Shown one piece after another: positions 12,506 to 26,090 of a DNA stretch of 64,000 nt. The DNA lies in assembly GCF_023856365.1 (NCBI RefSeq), contig NC_064551.1:15261527-15325526 (forward strand), given 5' to 3'. The stretch comes from Brienomyrus brachyistius. Lineage: Eukaryota; Chordata; Actinopteri; Osteoglossiformes; Mormyridae. Positions within the stretch are counted from its first letter, which is position 1. Each line of letters starts with the position of its first letter. The notes beneath the pieces were generated by a model. It saw only the letters and a list, made by a program, of their open reading frames with translations, ran no database searches and was not told the origin of the DNA. Both the position numbers and the translations under genes were made by a program.

Positions 12506-12730
12506 ATGTTTTGTTTGAAAATTGTCCCTTTTATCTTGGTTTGTTTCATGCTTATCGTTACCTTAGCTTGTGGAATTAGGTTTATTTTCTTCTCGAATAA
12601 CTCAGAGCTCGTGAAAGCGTACAAGCAGCTTTCGTTTGCTCGTGTGATACGACATCAAGGTGTAATAGAAAAATACAATGGTCAAACAGCTCTGCAAGAA
12701 AGGAAAATGAAACCCAAACTCGTTTTGTGA
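12506..12730 (+). CDS. Unrecognised 74-residue ORF with one N-terminal membrane segment
   Basis: Product unknown. The ORF starts in a fair context (A at -3). It has a strongly hydrophobic stretch over residues 5-28, then a basic/polar remainder (NNSELVKAYKQ, then FARVIRHQG). That layout fits a signal anchor or small single-pass membrane protein. It lies about 70 bases downstream of the ETS/CCAAT cluster and points away from VRK1, so it could be the first coding exon of a divergent gene; AAG|GTGTAA near 12658 could serve as a weak donor. It could equally be a chance ORF in the promoter flank. No homologue comes to mind. Confidence 0.2.
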   Translation: MFCLKIVPFILVCFMLIVTLACGIRFIFFSNNSELVKAYKQLSFARVIRHQGVIEKYNGQTALQERKMKPKLVL

Positions 12731-14017
12731 AAAAATCTCGTTTAGCGGTTTGAAAATGGCTTATTGACTACTTATAGATGTTGTCAATAATCATCAAATT
12801 CACGTTATTATATGAAGAGATGGTACAGACCCAGAGATAAGAGGAACTATATAAAATATGCTACTCCGCGCTCAGTTAAGGTAAATGTCAGTAATTGACA
12901 CTCAAATACGACCCCATTCTGCATGTCCTGAGTCATAAAATAGGTTACTTTTCAGATTTTCTGTTCGTCGTTACTGTATTATTTTGTACTTAAAAATAAA
13001 AGATAGCAAGGAATGATGACTAAACTTAAAAACCTGAACCCCTGAAAGCTGGTTTTTGACCATGAGGAAAGAATGTACTGCTATTCCCTCGCCCTTCTCT
13101 CGCCCTGTTTACACGCGATCGGCACACTTCATAGAATATTTTAGATAGTGACACTACACCCTTAGGGACACTTAATAGAGAAGAGTTGCGTCTTCATTTT
13201 AATGATTATTATATGATGCATACAAGATCCTCGGAAGTCCCCACTGTGAATTTCCCAGGCCTATTTAGTAAAGTGAGACCTCTCAAATACGATGTAGTTT
13301 ACGCCTCCTTGGCTTCACTTTCTTTTATCTGACTATTTGATATTGAAATATTGGATTTCACATGCCCAGAGGAAGTGGAAGCTTATGAATAATTCCTGGT
13401 GTATCCTGTATCAACCATAAGAAAACAGTGTAAAACAGGAAAGCGGACATTCATTTGCATCATCAAGCTGTGTCCTCAGAGTCCCAGCCTGAAAATACTT
13501 CGGAAAAAGTTGAATATGAAAACTCAATAGGACCGAGAAAAGTAAAAATATGCACCATTGATCATACTTTGTTTAGTGTGTCTATACACAGAGGTTAGTG
13601 ATTTGCCCCTATGGAGGTGATCATTGTGCACATTGGATGCTGATGACAATCCCAACATCCACGATCATACACCATAATGACATCCCATCCCTTATTGCTT
13701 ATCTAGTGGGGTGGGTTGGGATGAAGAGGGGGAAGTCAGCCCTTCGCAGGGCACACACACTCATACACAGTATGCCTTTTAGAGATATCAAATACATATT
13801 ATTGAATTGCAGGTGGAAACTCATGCACCTGTGGGAAAACATGCAGATGACATGCAAACTCTGCATAGACAGGTAACAGTTATTCTTACTGAGCTGATGA
13901 GCCACCCCATATTTATATTATCATTTTGCATATTGCATAATCCCTGTGACCCTAACAAGGATTTGCATTTGGAAGATGGATGGATGATACAGTATATGAT
14001 AATCATATAACATTACG
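12731..14017. other. Start of the 32-kb VRK1-PAPOLA spacer
   Basis: No gene recognised. A decayed dispersed repeat occupies about 13600-13990 on the plus strand: a GCCCTTCGCAGGGCACACAC block, then a TGGGAAAACATGCAGATGAC block. The small ORFs over it are shadows of the repeat. Confidence 0.5.
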
Positions 14018-14240
14018 ATCAGGAATCCACATAACTGGTACGCAAGTTTAATGGGATACGCTCGGCAATTTCTTCTCGTGAGACTGCAAATGCACATAAA
14101 CTAAGGATGCAATTAAGCTGTTACGCCGAGACGTTGCTGCGTATATCCCTTTATATGTTGAAATGCGTACTTGTGCTCCATTTACGCGTATCCTTGATTG
14201 TGATCTTTGCTATCGTGCATTTTACATTAATTTACTTAGC
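14018..14240. mobile_element. Small MITE-like element, copy A
   Basis: Begins near GGAATCCACATAACTGGTAC (about 14021), a head shared with copy B at about 63150 (GGGATGCATATAACTGGTAC). Both continue with CGCAA and then an AATTTCTT motif. Non-coding. Confidence 0.45.
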
Positions 14241-14274
14241 AAAAGCTTTTGCTCAAAGTCACTTACTAGTGCAG

Positions 14275-14435
14275 ATCAAAGAGCAAGGTCGGGTTGAGTC
14301 CCTGAAGCATATTGCGTTTCGGGCCCTACTTCAAGGCCCAACAGTGATATGATTATTGAGGCAATCACAGGATTTGAACCCAAGTCCTTCTGAAGATGGG
14401 CACAGATTCCTAACTCAGTGAGCCGCAGACCATAA
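14275..14435 (-). repeat. tRNA-derived SINE
   Basis: On the minus strand there is GGCTCACTGAGTTAGG (A-box position) and a good B-box GGTTCAAATCC (14370-14380), then a GGGCCTTGAAGTAGGGCCC core. This is a SINE head, not a tRNA gene: no acceptor stem pairing is visible. Confidence 0.6.
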
Positions 14436-17150
14436 TGATAAGGAGCTGTGGGGCTAATGTTTGGAGTGTACATGTAGCTAGGCCTATGCAGGCAGGCAGT
14501 CGTGTAGATGTCAAACCCTCTTTTGGATGTTATAAAGAGGAGAGTGGGTGGAGATGATATCCCATCATAAGCTTTTACGGAAGAAATGAAGGTTGAAAAA
14601 TATATGAAATGCTCGTTTATAAAGTTTCTCGTGAATATCTATGGATAGTATAAAAAGTTCTTGAAATTTCCTTCTAAACTTCAGTAATTAGAATTGCAAT
14701 TTTTGACATTTCTGTTGTTGCTTACCATACACTTTTATCTAGACATAGATTTTATCCAGTGCAAAGATTACAGCTTAGCACTGTTATTTTTTTTACATAG
14801 AAGTGAAGATAAGGTAAGTTAATTGCTTAAGGGTACAAAGTTCTTTTCTGGGATTCGAGTTTGTAAATGTGGTCCCTTTTAAGTCTGACATTTATTTACT
14901 TATAAATACCACTTTGGAAAAGTATAAACTTTATTTATCTCCTTGGGGAGATTTATGTGTAACTACATTATGCTGGCTTGGTAGGAAATATTTGCTATCT
15001 ATTGTTGATAATCTTGAACAACCTCCCTTGATTTAAATTATTAGTGCTATTAGTAGAGAAATTTGTGTAACAAAAAATCTGTCCGGTGGGAAAAAAAAAT
15101 GGCTAAGTTGTTTGACGAGGTTTGGTTGTAAAATCTTAAGATTACCCTCTTAAAGTATATCCCAGATGTACAGGAAGGGAGGAATACATACTGTAGATAT
15201 ATCTCTAGACTGAAAGTCCTGCTGATAAATTTCATGTAAGCACGTTCAGGCAGACCCTACGCTTATGAATGAAGACACAGTATGTCAACTCACATGTACA
15301 TTTAAATATGGATTTTTACTATGGCCATCGATGTTTTTTTTTCGTCTATTCTTTTTTTTTTCTTCCAGAAAATCCGCATGAATTAATGTTTAGATCAAGG
15401 GAATTTTTAGTGAAAAAATTAAACACTTAATGTTGCTCACCAGGAGCACATACATATGTATAAACTTGGAGGTGCTAATTAATATGAAAGTGCATTAATT
15501 CAAAAGGGATGGTTATCTTCATAAGCAGAATATGCATTGTTAAGCACTGGTTAAAAGGAGAGGCATTTAGACTCAAGCTAGTGTGTTTAGAGTGAGTGTT
15601 TTACAAAATGTGTGTGTGGTGAGTAGAGATCACGAGGTCAGCAGTCCCCTAGAGGTGGCTGTTTGTAACTATTTATAGATTCTTCTGTGTTTTATGGGTT
15701 TCATCTGTCTACCTGGTGTTTTGAATTCAAGAAGTGCTCTTAACTATTGTCATGGACCATAGTGTGATTAAACTGAACAATGATAGGCTGTCATAAATAC
15801 TCAGCAATTCCTACTGTGCCATTAACTTTTCAGTGTCTGCCAGATTCCTAGCACCAATTCAATAGACACGTCTGGTCCAAAACATAAGAAGATCTACTCG
15901 AGACTCTCATGCTTTGTTTTTTCAGGGTATGATTGTGCACCATAAATGATTTTTTTTTACTGGAAAGAACTAGTATCATTAGCTCGGTCGCGGTTTTAGC
16001 TGATCAACATTCTTGATTCCAATTCACGGGCCTCCTTGGGTGGCATGAAGCCATCATTCTGAAGGCTGCTTTCCACTGGTTAATTCTGCCGTAGGAACAT
16101 TTAAAACAAAACCTGAGCCGTTTATATTAGCAAAGAAGTTAAAGCAGTGCAAAAATAAGAAAAAAAATGTTCACGCAAACAACGCCATTGTGAAAATACC
16201 TACAAGACATTTCAGGCCTCAGGCGCCTACTGGAATGGTGTTAACACCCACACTCGGAGCGAGTGTGTCGACATCGTTCAATAAATGATGGGAAGCACCC
16301 ATTAATTTAATTCAAATGTGTCAAATATAAGGGGGTGGACTTCCTGTAAGTAGATATGTCATGCATATTATGACACTTCCATAGCACAATAGTAAAATTT
16401 TCTCCCACATTCACACCATTGGGGTCTGAAGACATTCATTACAGGGTGCTCCATTTTCTCACTATATGAAGCTGATTCTTAATCAATCTCTCCATCCATG
16501 GAATCTCTCCAGAATTCCCCAGCATCCTCCATCCCAGTTCAGGACCTGCTCTTGTTCTCTCCAGGCTATCCATGGTAAAATAAAGCCTTTCTGAACTACA
16601 AAATTTTCAAAATGATCACTGAGGGAATAGCCTTGCATGAGAGCTTAAGCTCAGTAGGACACAAAGAGACTGTTACTACTCAAGAAATGGGTTGTATCCC
16701 AGACATCTGAAGTCACAAGTTTACAAACACATCATATTCACCACACCCACCTCCAGAGAAGCAGAAGCTCATGAGATGATACAAATATACTAAAAGGGAA
16801 GGCAGAGATCTTAATCTCAGGTCTCATGTCCCTCTTCAGGTCCGGTGTCCCATTTCCTATTGAAAACCTCCCTTCATGCCTCCCTATCTGTGAAGATTTA
16901 TGTGTTTCTCCTCCGTGCTACACCAAGTTTACCACCTTACCAGCAACATTTCGGATGACAGGGGCACACCCAGTGACAGATCCTACTGCGACAGGCTTTC
17001 CCATCACCCTGCCCCCTTCCCCATAGTCCCTGCCATCCCACTGGCTGCAGATACACCTCATTACTCGAGTTTCCCCTGCCTCTTCTGTCTACTTTGATCT
17101 TCAGTCCCTGACACTTTAAGCTATGAGAAGTTTCCTGGAAGCAGAAATCA
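14436..17150. other. AT-rich spacer; nothing recognised
   Basis: No ORF with a recognisable domain and no clear repeat boundary. Low-GC DNA with short A/T runs. Confidence 0.5.
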
Positions 17151-17154
17151 TTTG

Positions 17155-17485
17155 AACATCCATCCATCTTCCTACCTCTAATTCAATACAGGGTCATGGA
17201 GGGAGCCTGTCCCAAGCAGAATTGGGTACAAAGTGTGGAACACCCTGGACAGGATGCCAGTCCTCCCCGGACACATTCAAACACTACAGGCAATATAGAG
17301 ACCCCAATTAGCCTAACTGCGTGTCTTTGAGCTGTGGGAGCCGAACAGTGTACCTAGAAGAAAGCCATGAAATACTGGGAAAGCATACAAACATCACACA
17401 CACACACAAAGGCAGGATTGCAATCCCCGACCATGGAGATGTGAGGCAACACTTCTAACCGCTGAGACTCTGTGCCCCCCGACAT
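17155..17485 (+). repeat. Dispersed repeat, most complete copy in the window
   Basis: Starts with CATCCATCCATCTTCC and continues through ATACAGGGTCATGGAGGGAG, CCTGGACAGGATGCCAGTCC and CCAATTAGCCTAACTGCGTG. It ends with GGATTGCAATCCCCGA and GAGGCAACACTTCTAACCGC. This block order is that of a very common teleost interspersed repeat whose 3' part is a reversed tRNA-like B-box region. Decayed and non-coding. Confidence 0.6.
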
Positions 17486-20320
17486 GTAACATCCTTAACA
17501 TGTCACATGTCAGCATCATTTTTTTGTGAGCTGTATCAATGGTTTCCTTCGTGGTGAATAAGAACTTCAGTGTTCCTCTGTACACTATGGCTCCAGACGT
17601 TTTTACAACATTCTTCATTTTGTGCCCGTTGGGAATTATGGGAAATATCTCGGTATGGTCAACACACGAAAAAAAGCTAAAATTGTCCCATTGTGTCAGA
17701 GCGTTGAATATGCAGAGCCCTTATTTAAATAATCACGCTATGTAAATAGCTGTCTGCCTCCATCGTTGAATGAATGTGGCAGACCTTATGATTATTATAA
17801 TTGTGATAAAAATACCTGAATTCTCTATAACATGTGCATTTTCCTGCCATTGATAGCCCCGGAAAGAGAGCTTGGATTATCCTCTCATATGGTATGTAGA
17901 CCATTTAACACGCAGGATAAAGATTGTATGAAATAATACATTTAAGTGAGAAAGGAGACAATTATCTCTACATGCCTTCAAAACCTGCGTCTGAGGACTG
18001 TAAAAGTGTCTTAAATGTGTCGTTTATGTATGCATCATCCTATACTCCTGTTGCCTCAGCTGAGTCTTATACTTATACGGCATGTCAGCATAAATGAGAG
18101 ACAAAAAGGTAGTAAGAAAAAGCGCACAATTGGGTGACTGAAGAGCCCACGTTTCTTACATGTATCCCGCTGGAGCACCAGCCTATGGCTCACACTGAAA
18201 CATCACAGCAGTGGTTGTCTGTACCTCTGCTGTCTCTGTGTTATTATTTTTTTGTTTGCAAGAATGTCGATTAGTTACTTGCTGATGCTGCTTGGTGTGC
18301 AAAACAACCAGACAAAGGTAAATGTCACTCTGCTGAATCCTTTGGTATTTGCTTTGCAGTTACATTCCTGCCACATGTCTTGCAAGTACAGAAGCTCTGA
18401 ATTAACATTTAGCTATAACTTTATTGAATGGAAATAAAACAGTATCTTTTTCGTTGGTTTTTATTGCTTGTTTTCTTTGCAGTAATGGTTGTATGATCCA
18501 TAAGGATGGAAAGAGCGCATGTCAGACAAGAGAATTTCATTGTATTCTTAAACATTTACACCCATAGATTGAGACAGTGAATAGCCATGGTCCAGTTTTC
18601 AGTAACAACTTATCTAATGAGGTGCATTGGGGTGCGGAGCAATTCAAAGAGCCTAATTCTCCTGAAGTCCTGGACTTTGGGAACAAATTGAGGGAGATCA
18701 GTACAAACACAGAAATGAAATACAGAACGGGGGCAGAAAATCTCAAGGGAAGTGTGAGGTAAGAGCCCCATGTGCTTAGCCTCCCGTTAAAGTGAAGGTG
18801 CTCAGGTGTACATGTATCGGCGCTTTTCCATTGCCAACAGGAACCGAGCCGTACTTCAAAGAAATGATTTTCCATTGTAAAGTATGCAAGCTGTACTCAA
18901 GCTGTACCTGCACTCACTTGGCCCTGCTTACTGGCAGGGCTGAAACTGACCAAACCAAATTGGTTGCATCAAAACTGCATCTGATTGCCGAAAGATACCA
19001 ATGATCTGCATCAATATGGAAAAAAAGTTAATATCCTATAAATTATTCATTATTAGTATTATTGCACAGCACGTTGTATTGATGCATTCCCGATAACTAG
19101 GAACTTGAATATTTCCAACATCCTACTCAAAAAAGTACCGGAGAATGCTATGGAATGGATTCGTAGTGCAGATTTACTCAGGCTAATGCTAATCCCGCTA
19201 GCATTTGACGCTAACATGGCACAGCGATTCTCACAGATATGCTAGCAGAAATGAACGCATAGTAAATCATGATGTGTAACCATAAGCACATCTTCAGTTT
19301 TATGTTCCTGTCATTCTCCAAACCCGGCAACGCCTTTACTGAGCCGATCCTTCTTCAGTGGAGAAACCAAAGCCAGCTGGAACCATGCAGTAAGTAGCAT
19401 CTATGCGGTATGGGTTGGGTACAGCCTGGTTCCCGTATGCCTGTGGAAAAGTGCCATATGGCTGATGATGCTCTGCTTTTATAGTGAGCATTACAGCTAT
19501 TCCAACTGTAAACAGACAGTAATGCGTCATGATGTCAAACATTAATTCACAACTTTCATTAGGCCCATCTCCAAAACTGACCATGACATTGACAACCACA
19601 ACAAAGTCTGCCTCTTGTGGACCAACTATGGGTAGGAATTCCGAGTTCGGCATTGGGAGCTATCCTGAACAGCTTCAGTTCCACTCTCTGATCTCTCATG
19701 CTGCCTACAACATGGGTTTTGAGTTTTTGTGGCATAATTATGGAGCTGTTTTGCGTTGTGTTTTGTGGATGTGCATAGTTGAATTTCCAGAGATGATTAC
19801 CAGAGGCAATTAGTCTTGGCAATGAAGCTGCCATACTCTGTCACCCCTTCTGTAGTGTTCATTCTGATTTTAGTTATTATTTAATACACAATTTGATCTT
19901 TAATGCTACAATGTGTAGCATTGGTCAACCAAGGAAGAAAAGGTGCTGTAATGTAGGGTACTATTTGTGCCTGTAACCATACTTTTGGTTCCAACCTTCT
20001 CTGTAACTAATTATTGTTCATCCATCAGCTTCCAGCTACTTATGTAATATAGGGTCCCTGGAAGCACAGGGCACAAGACACGGGATGTCTTGAATGGGAT
20101 GCCACTCCATAGCAGAGCATGATACTGATTTCCTCAAATGAACAATGGATTGTTCAAATGAACATTGAACTTGCATGGCTTACATTTTTAACAATCCACC
20201 ATTAATGATGCACACGCTGAGGAAGGCCTAGTGTGAAAACGTCTGTACCATGAATCAAGAACATAAGCCACCCAAATATTGCTCATTTGATTAAATTAAT
20301 TTCAGCTCAATTTATTTTTT
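17486..20320. other. Spacer with unassigned ORFs
   Basis: Minus-strand ORFs at 19336-19653 and 19559-19834 (105 and 91 residues) overlap in different frames and have no domain I recognise; they may be relics of a mobile element. A short element with GGCGCTTTTCCATTGCCAAC lies at about 18820, a sequence style seen in small fish transposons. Confidence 0.35.
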
Positions 20321-20590
20321 AGAGACAAAGCCAGAGAGGTGAGATGGCGTTGGTTTGGACATGTACAGAGGAGAGATGCCACGTGTGTTGGGAGAAGGAT
20401 GCTGAGGATAGAGCTGCCAGGCTAGGGGGGAAAGAGGAAGGCCGAAGAAGAGGTTTATGGATGTGGTGAGAGGGGACATGCAGGTGGTTGGCGTGAAAGA
20501 GGAAGATGCAGAGGACATGAAGAAATGGAAACAGATGATCCGCTGTGGTGAACACTAACAGGAGCAACCAAAAGAAGAAGAAGAAGCCAT
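20321..20590 (+). mobile_element. 3' end of a decayed non-LTR retrotransposon (LINE)
   Basis: Encodes the C-terminal tail typical of RTE-like LINE polyproteins. The first frame reads WRWFGHVQRRD, then VGRRMLR; after a stop and frameshift near 20423 the second frame reads GRPKKRFMDVVRGDMQVVGV, then KEEDAED and KWKQMIRCGEH, with a TAA at 20556-20558. An AAG/AGA microsatellite tail follows (about 20570-20586), as usual for such 5'-truncated copies. The clade is inferred from the motif, not from an alignment. Dead copy. Confidence 0.7.
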
Positions 20591-23500
20591 TCAAAGTTGT
20601 CCCCAAGGTGCTTTACATGGATGTGTTGTGATACATTACAATATAATCATTCAAAAACAGGGTAAAGGGAGGACAAAAAAATGAAGGAAGGAAGAAGGCA
20701 GATTGAAGGCTGCACCCATGATGTTACAGTTTGTAAGTTACATCCACGATGTCACCCCTCCATGGGACCGAACGAGGACCTCCACGGCACCATCCACGCA
20801 TGTGGGAAATTCTGTTATAATCTCGAGGAACCGGAGATGTTAAGCATCTAAGGAGGTTAAACGTGGTGTTTTAAAAATACTTTTTCTGGATGTTATTAAT
20901 GTTCATCCAAGGTAATCAACATAGCTAACCATAACAGCCTTTTCTTCATAATTCCTGTTCCTTAACTATTACACCACCTACTGTTAAGATCTCAGCAGCA
21001 CCACTAACACATGTGATCCACGTGTCACCCAATGCAGCATAACAGGAGTGTTAAAGAGGACAATGCAGCCCTAGCCTGCTGAGTGAAGGGAGAAACCTTT
21101 GGGTAATGAGACTATAGATGCCCTGTTTGATTAGGAGCTCATCCTCACCCATATCTTCCTTCCGCCGAAATCCGCTCTGACTCCATCTTCTGCGCTTAAG
21201 GGTATTGAACTCCTGCAATCACCAGTAAGTTATCATACTGGACCTCTTACATGCTGGGAATGTTCCCCCTGCAGTCTTAAACAGTACTTCATCTCGGTCC
21301 TATCTACACACTATCAAGAATAAATTACTTCCAGACTTTTAAACTTTAATATGCCTTGAACCCTCTGACTTACAGCAATGCACTGATGGAAGTTATTAAT
21401 TAAGGAATGGCAGAGTAAATCACTTAAGCATCCACTTCAAGTCCAAAAGAAAAGAGACAGACCATCGCATACATAGCCAGTGTATGTTACACCAACTTCC
21501 TGAGCTTCAAATACATTTTGCAATATGTTCAATTAGTATGTTTGCTGTGGAATCTATTGTCTGTATTTGAAATCAGAACAGATGAAAAACTGTGGAAACA
21601 TTTTGAAAGTCAATTAAAATTTTGTGTACGTTTCCATTTTTTAATGATAAATTAAGTTACTAATTTTGTTCATGCTCTTTCTAGACACTGCAGGTTTAAT
21701 TGCATATTGTTAACTGTGAATGAATACATTTGCATATTAATTAGCTCCCCATTTACATTTTTAATTTGCTGCCTTCAAAGGGTGTGAGATAAAAGGTCGT
21801 GCTATTTTAAATAATTTATGCTTTATTGCTGAAAAGATGCTGAAAGGAAATATGCAGCTGATTTTAACCCCTAAGAGCTTTCAATGTATAAAGCACTCTG
21901 AAAATTATTTTTACAAATCTAATTAAATGGGCCCAAAAAATGCTCCGGAGCAGTCTGCAGCACAAAGCCACCCAGAACGGAGAGAGCTCTGGTGGCTCCC
22001 GCGCATTCGCAGAGCGAAGAATGGAAATGCACAGGAGATGCGGAGTTTACAAGCTACGTCCCTCTGTTTGGGTGAAAAACTTATTTCCTTTTTATCACTT
22101 AATTTACTCGTCTCCCCTCAGACTTGCCTCAAAGTTACCACTCCGTCTTTCGATTTCCCTGGATTTGAGACTTGACAGCCCCATCTGAAGCACAATAACT
22201 TTGGTTTAAAAGTAACTTCCTTAAAAAAAAGTCATCAAAATAACAAGGAAAGAGTAAAAGTCGTCTTAAAGTGGCACATTAACAAATTGCTGCAGTAGGA
22301 CATGTCACCCAGTTTTTTCCTCTAAGCTGTGCAAAAATACTATTTAAATGTCCCTAAGATATGTTTTAGTATTTCCTCAGGTATATCGCTTTCATATTTG
22401 CAAATCTTGCGGCTTTTCATATTTATTAACAGTCAATTTTTTACTAATGATTAAAGATTTTTGCATATATATATTTTTTTCCCTGTAGACAACCATTAAA
22501 AGATATTTTGGAGTTCTTGCCTGAAGAGTGAGAACCGCAGGAGTTGTTGACGCCTAATCGCCAAACGTGTACTATTCTCACATCAGCTTTTAGTAAGTAG
22601 GCCATCCCAGTGCCATGCGACTTATTGTGATGCAATGTTCCCGTAAAATGGCGTATTATGTGATTTTCATTTAAGCTTAACTGTAATTACTGTGCTATGT
22701 GTCTTCCTGGATATATCAGCATATCTATACGAATGTTATATAGAGGCTCTACCACACTTGCTGTGATAATGGATCACTCTTGATGGGAAGTCCTCGGCCT
22801 AAACATGTACTTCCAATAACACAAGAAAATTTTGAGTTACCTTTTCTTCACTGAGGGCCAAGCAGCAAGCAAACTGACAGCATTGTTCCAATTTCCTTTG
22901 TCCTTTGAACAGTGAACAGTTTGGTACAATGGAGGAAGCCACTTTTCGAGTGACTGCAGGAACGCGGCGCGGCCTTACAATGGAATTTTCCGCAATCCTT
23001 CCGTCACAAGCTTTCCCCTGTGGTGTATCAAACTGTTGTATTACTCATCCTTGGGCCTTTCGCTTTCTTTTGTTTTTATCTTTTCACATGGACTCCCAGT
23101 CCACGTTTGAATCGGCAGAAGAAAAATGGCTTCTTCGTGTTCAAAGTCATGTTACATCTGAGAACCCGGGGTCTGAATCGCTGGGCGTCGCTGGCCAACT
23201 GGCGCAGCACAACTGACATGTGAGCTAGAAGTATCGCCTGTACGTCCTACGATAAGTTACATAGGATCTGAAAATGGTCAAATAAAGATACCCGTTGTTC
23301 CCAGTAGTGTCTGGCCTTGAGGGTTTGTTGGTTATCAGTGATATTTTGTTCTCACTGAGCCTCTCAGGCCAGCAAGATTGTGAATGAATCATAGTCTGAT
23401 TTTAAGGGCTAAGTTGGAATGAAGCCTGTAATCATAGGGTGAGTTTTACAAACAGGGTCTTTATAAATAAGATGTATTCGCACGCGGCCTTCCCCATCTC

Positions 23501-25235
23501 CTCATAACTCTTGGTGACATCTGGCTGTCTTGTATTTTATTTTATTTTTTTTTATCTGAGGACAGCAGATGGGATTATAAAATGGGATTTCAGATTGTTT
23601 CTTAAATTCACGGGATTGCAAATTCAATTTGCAAATGAATATGCTAATGATCGATAGATGACTATATCCAGCATGCAGCTCTAAGCATTTCTCTTCATCC
23701 TCAGCCACGGAGATAAGAGATTGTCAGGAGAAAGGGAGCCTTTGCTACATATGCACGATAGAGCTAATAAAAATAGCTCGTCCTGTCCATCAAAGAGTTT
23801 CTCTGGGCTTGATTTAATAATCCTAAATAATCCACAATGCTTTGATTTTTGCGTTAAGAGGAGGAGAGTGAAGCACAAGTGAGCGTGCCTGGAATTTCAC
23901 AGGCGTCTCACTCTCCTCTTGCCTGTGGGGAACTCAGAGAACAACTTGCAAGGAATGCTGGGAAGTCAATCCAAATGTTTGGGGATGTTCAGGCCTGCTA
24001 TGTTCTCAGCTGTCTAATTACAAATAATTTTGCCTCCTCACTGGGATGAGCAGTGAGGTTGGAAGCAAACAATTGTCATTTTCTAAGCCCTGATTGCTTT
24101 TTCAGGTGAATGATCCGATTACATTTTTTTTTCTTTCCTTTGGAGGCGTTTTGAGGATGTACTTGAATATCTCCAGTCTGAGAGTGCGGAAATCTACAGG
24201 CAACATAAACAAAAGGATCTGCAAGAGCATTAATTATGTGCAGAAGAACTATGCTGTATATTCCGAGAACTGAAAAAAATAACTGAATAATGAAAGTGAC
24301 AAAGTGAAACTTTTTTTGCGAAACACTGTGACGTGCTACTCATTTCACATGAAGGGCTCTTCTTCTGGGTAACGGAAGAGAAAATGGCTGATATGGTAGC
24401 TTACACTGACATGGGTCGGAATATGGATTCACGCAGCTTATACACACATAAAAAAAAAATATCACAGAATGGCCTGATCTGAAAGACATAATAAAACAGT
24501 GTGATAGTTGACTGGGGAGATTAAACAGGGTTAGAATCAAATGATCGAAAAATGCTAATGAAACTAGGTTAGGTTAATCGAGTGAGATGAATTAGTAGTT
24601 AAGTTAAACTGGTGACAGACTGAAATAATTAAAAGGAAAGGATACTTTTAATCTTGGGCATAACGTTGTACAGTGTTTACACACTGTAGAGTGTTTATAA
24701 ACTCCCAGTACCGGATATGGGAGTGTGTTGCGAAGCATTCACCCTGTGTCCTCTCTGGCATATCTGTTATTATAATCCTGACTTTAGGGTAGTGACACCT
24801 GGGACAGCTCCTTCCGGATGATCATGTTGAGCTTATTGAATTTCCAACAAAAAATAAGAATTTGGCCACTTTTATGAGTGGATTAGTTTAGTATATGTAT
24901 CATTCTGAAACAGTGTGATGTTTTTTTTTTCTTTTTTTTTGGATTGCCCCGTGTATGTGATGGAGTTACACATAAGCGTGAGTAAGACAGCCCATGATTA
25001 CAGACCATCTAGCACAAACATTGGAAGGAGGGCTGGCAAAAGTTTCGCCCGCTAGTCTGTGCTGAAAATTTGGCTGGAACAATGTCTGACGCAAACAAGG
25101 ATGGGCGGCGTTGCCAAAGCGTGCGTTTCTCCTCATCCGTGTGATGTACACAGCAGAAGTCAGGCACCCGACTCCAGAAGCCTGGATGGTGTGGTGTGCT
25201 TCTGTGACAGACAGTCAACAGCAGACAAAGAAACA
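20591..25235. other. Spacer with candidate conserved non-coding blocks
   Basis: No gene recognised. About 21640-21900 and 23460-23880 are AT-rich, free of obvious repeats, and dense in POU/homeodomain-type motifs (ATTTGCATATTA at 21728-21739 running into ATTAATTAGC; TTTGCAAATGAATATGCTAA near 23630). This is the usual look of vertebrate developmental enhancers, but conservation cannot be tested from one sequence. Confidence 0.35.
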
Positions 25236-25268
<33 letters not shown>

Positions 25269-26090
25269 GGGGGGTTAGGATTTGCTTGATCATAACTCGG
25301 GGAATGTACTCATATTCATCTTAGAATTCAAAGTTTGTCCATGGTAGCACATCATAGGTGTTTGGCTCTTAAGAATAACCTGGAGATACCAGGTGATCCA
25401 GTACGAGACAGCGAGATGGATACGAAAGGAACAGCTAAACATCAGACTTTGAAACACGGGTTTGAAATCATTTCAGAGTGAGGTGGGAGGGGGGGGGGCA
25501 GCGTGTGCCTTTAATTGCCCAGGAGGGTCTTTGAGGCTGCGCGCACAGTCGGACCCCAAGCCTGTCGATGGCACAGCACCAGGGATCGATTCCTACAAAC
25601 AGCACATGTGACCCCTGCTGGGCGTGATGGCCGTGCTGGTGTTCTACACGGGGCCGGACATCCCCGACAAACGGCCCTCATCGATGGATGAGAACAATAG
25701 AGTCACCCCCCAGTCACCGTAAAATATTAGTGTGTGTGTGTGTGTGTGTGTGGTGGCCTAATGCTTCCAGGTTGTAGGTTCCACTCCCATCCCAATTCTG
25801 TGTGTTTTGAGTTAGCATCTTCTCCAGGTTTATATATCAACTTCCTCTGAACACTCTGTGGTTTCTTGCCATTTATATGTCTCTAAATTGCTACTACTTA
25901 GTGTGTGTGTGTGTGTCTGTGTGTGCGTGCACATGTGTGCATGTGTGTGTGTGTGTCTGTGTTTCTGTGCATGTGTTTGTGCACGCATGTGTGTATGTGT
26001 CTATGTATATGGGTATGCGTGTGCATGTGTGTCTGTGTGTTTCCGTGTGTGTGTGTACGCATGTGTGTGTATGTGTGTGTCCTGTTATGT
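25236..26090. repeat. Cluster of GT microsatellites
   Basis: GT runs at 25239-25265 (followed by G9), about 25731-25752, and a long imperfect TG-rich tract at about 25900-26085. The tract creates several Cys/Val-rich ORFs on the plus strand and a His/Thr-rich ORF on the minus strand; none is a gene. Confidence 0.85.

Noticed and set aside
19336..19834. Overlapping ORFs of 91-105 residues on both strands
   Set aside because: No recognisable domain, frames conflict, and no splice signals support them; at most an old mobile-element relic.
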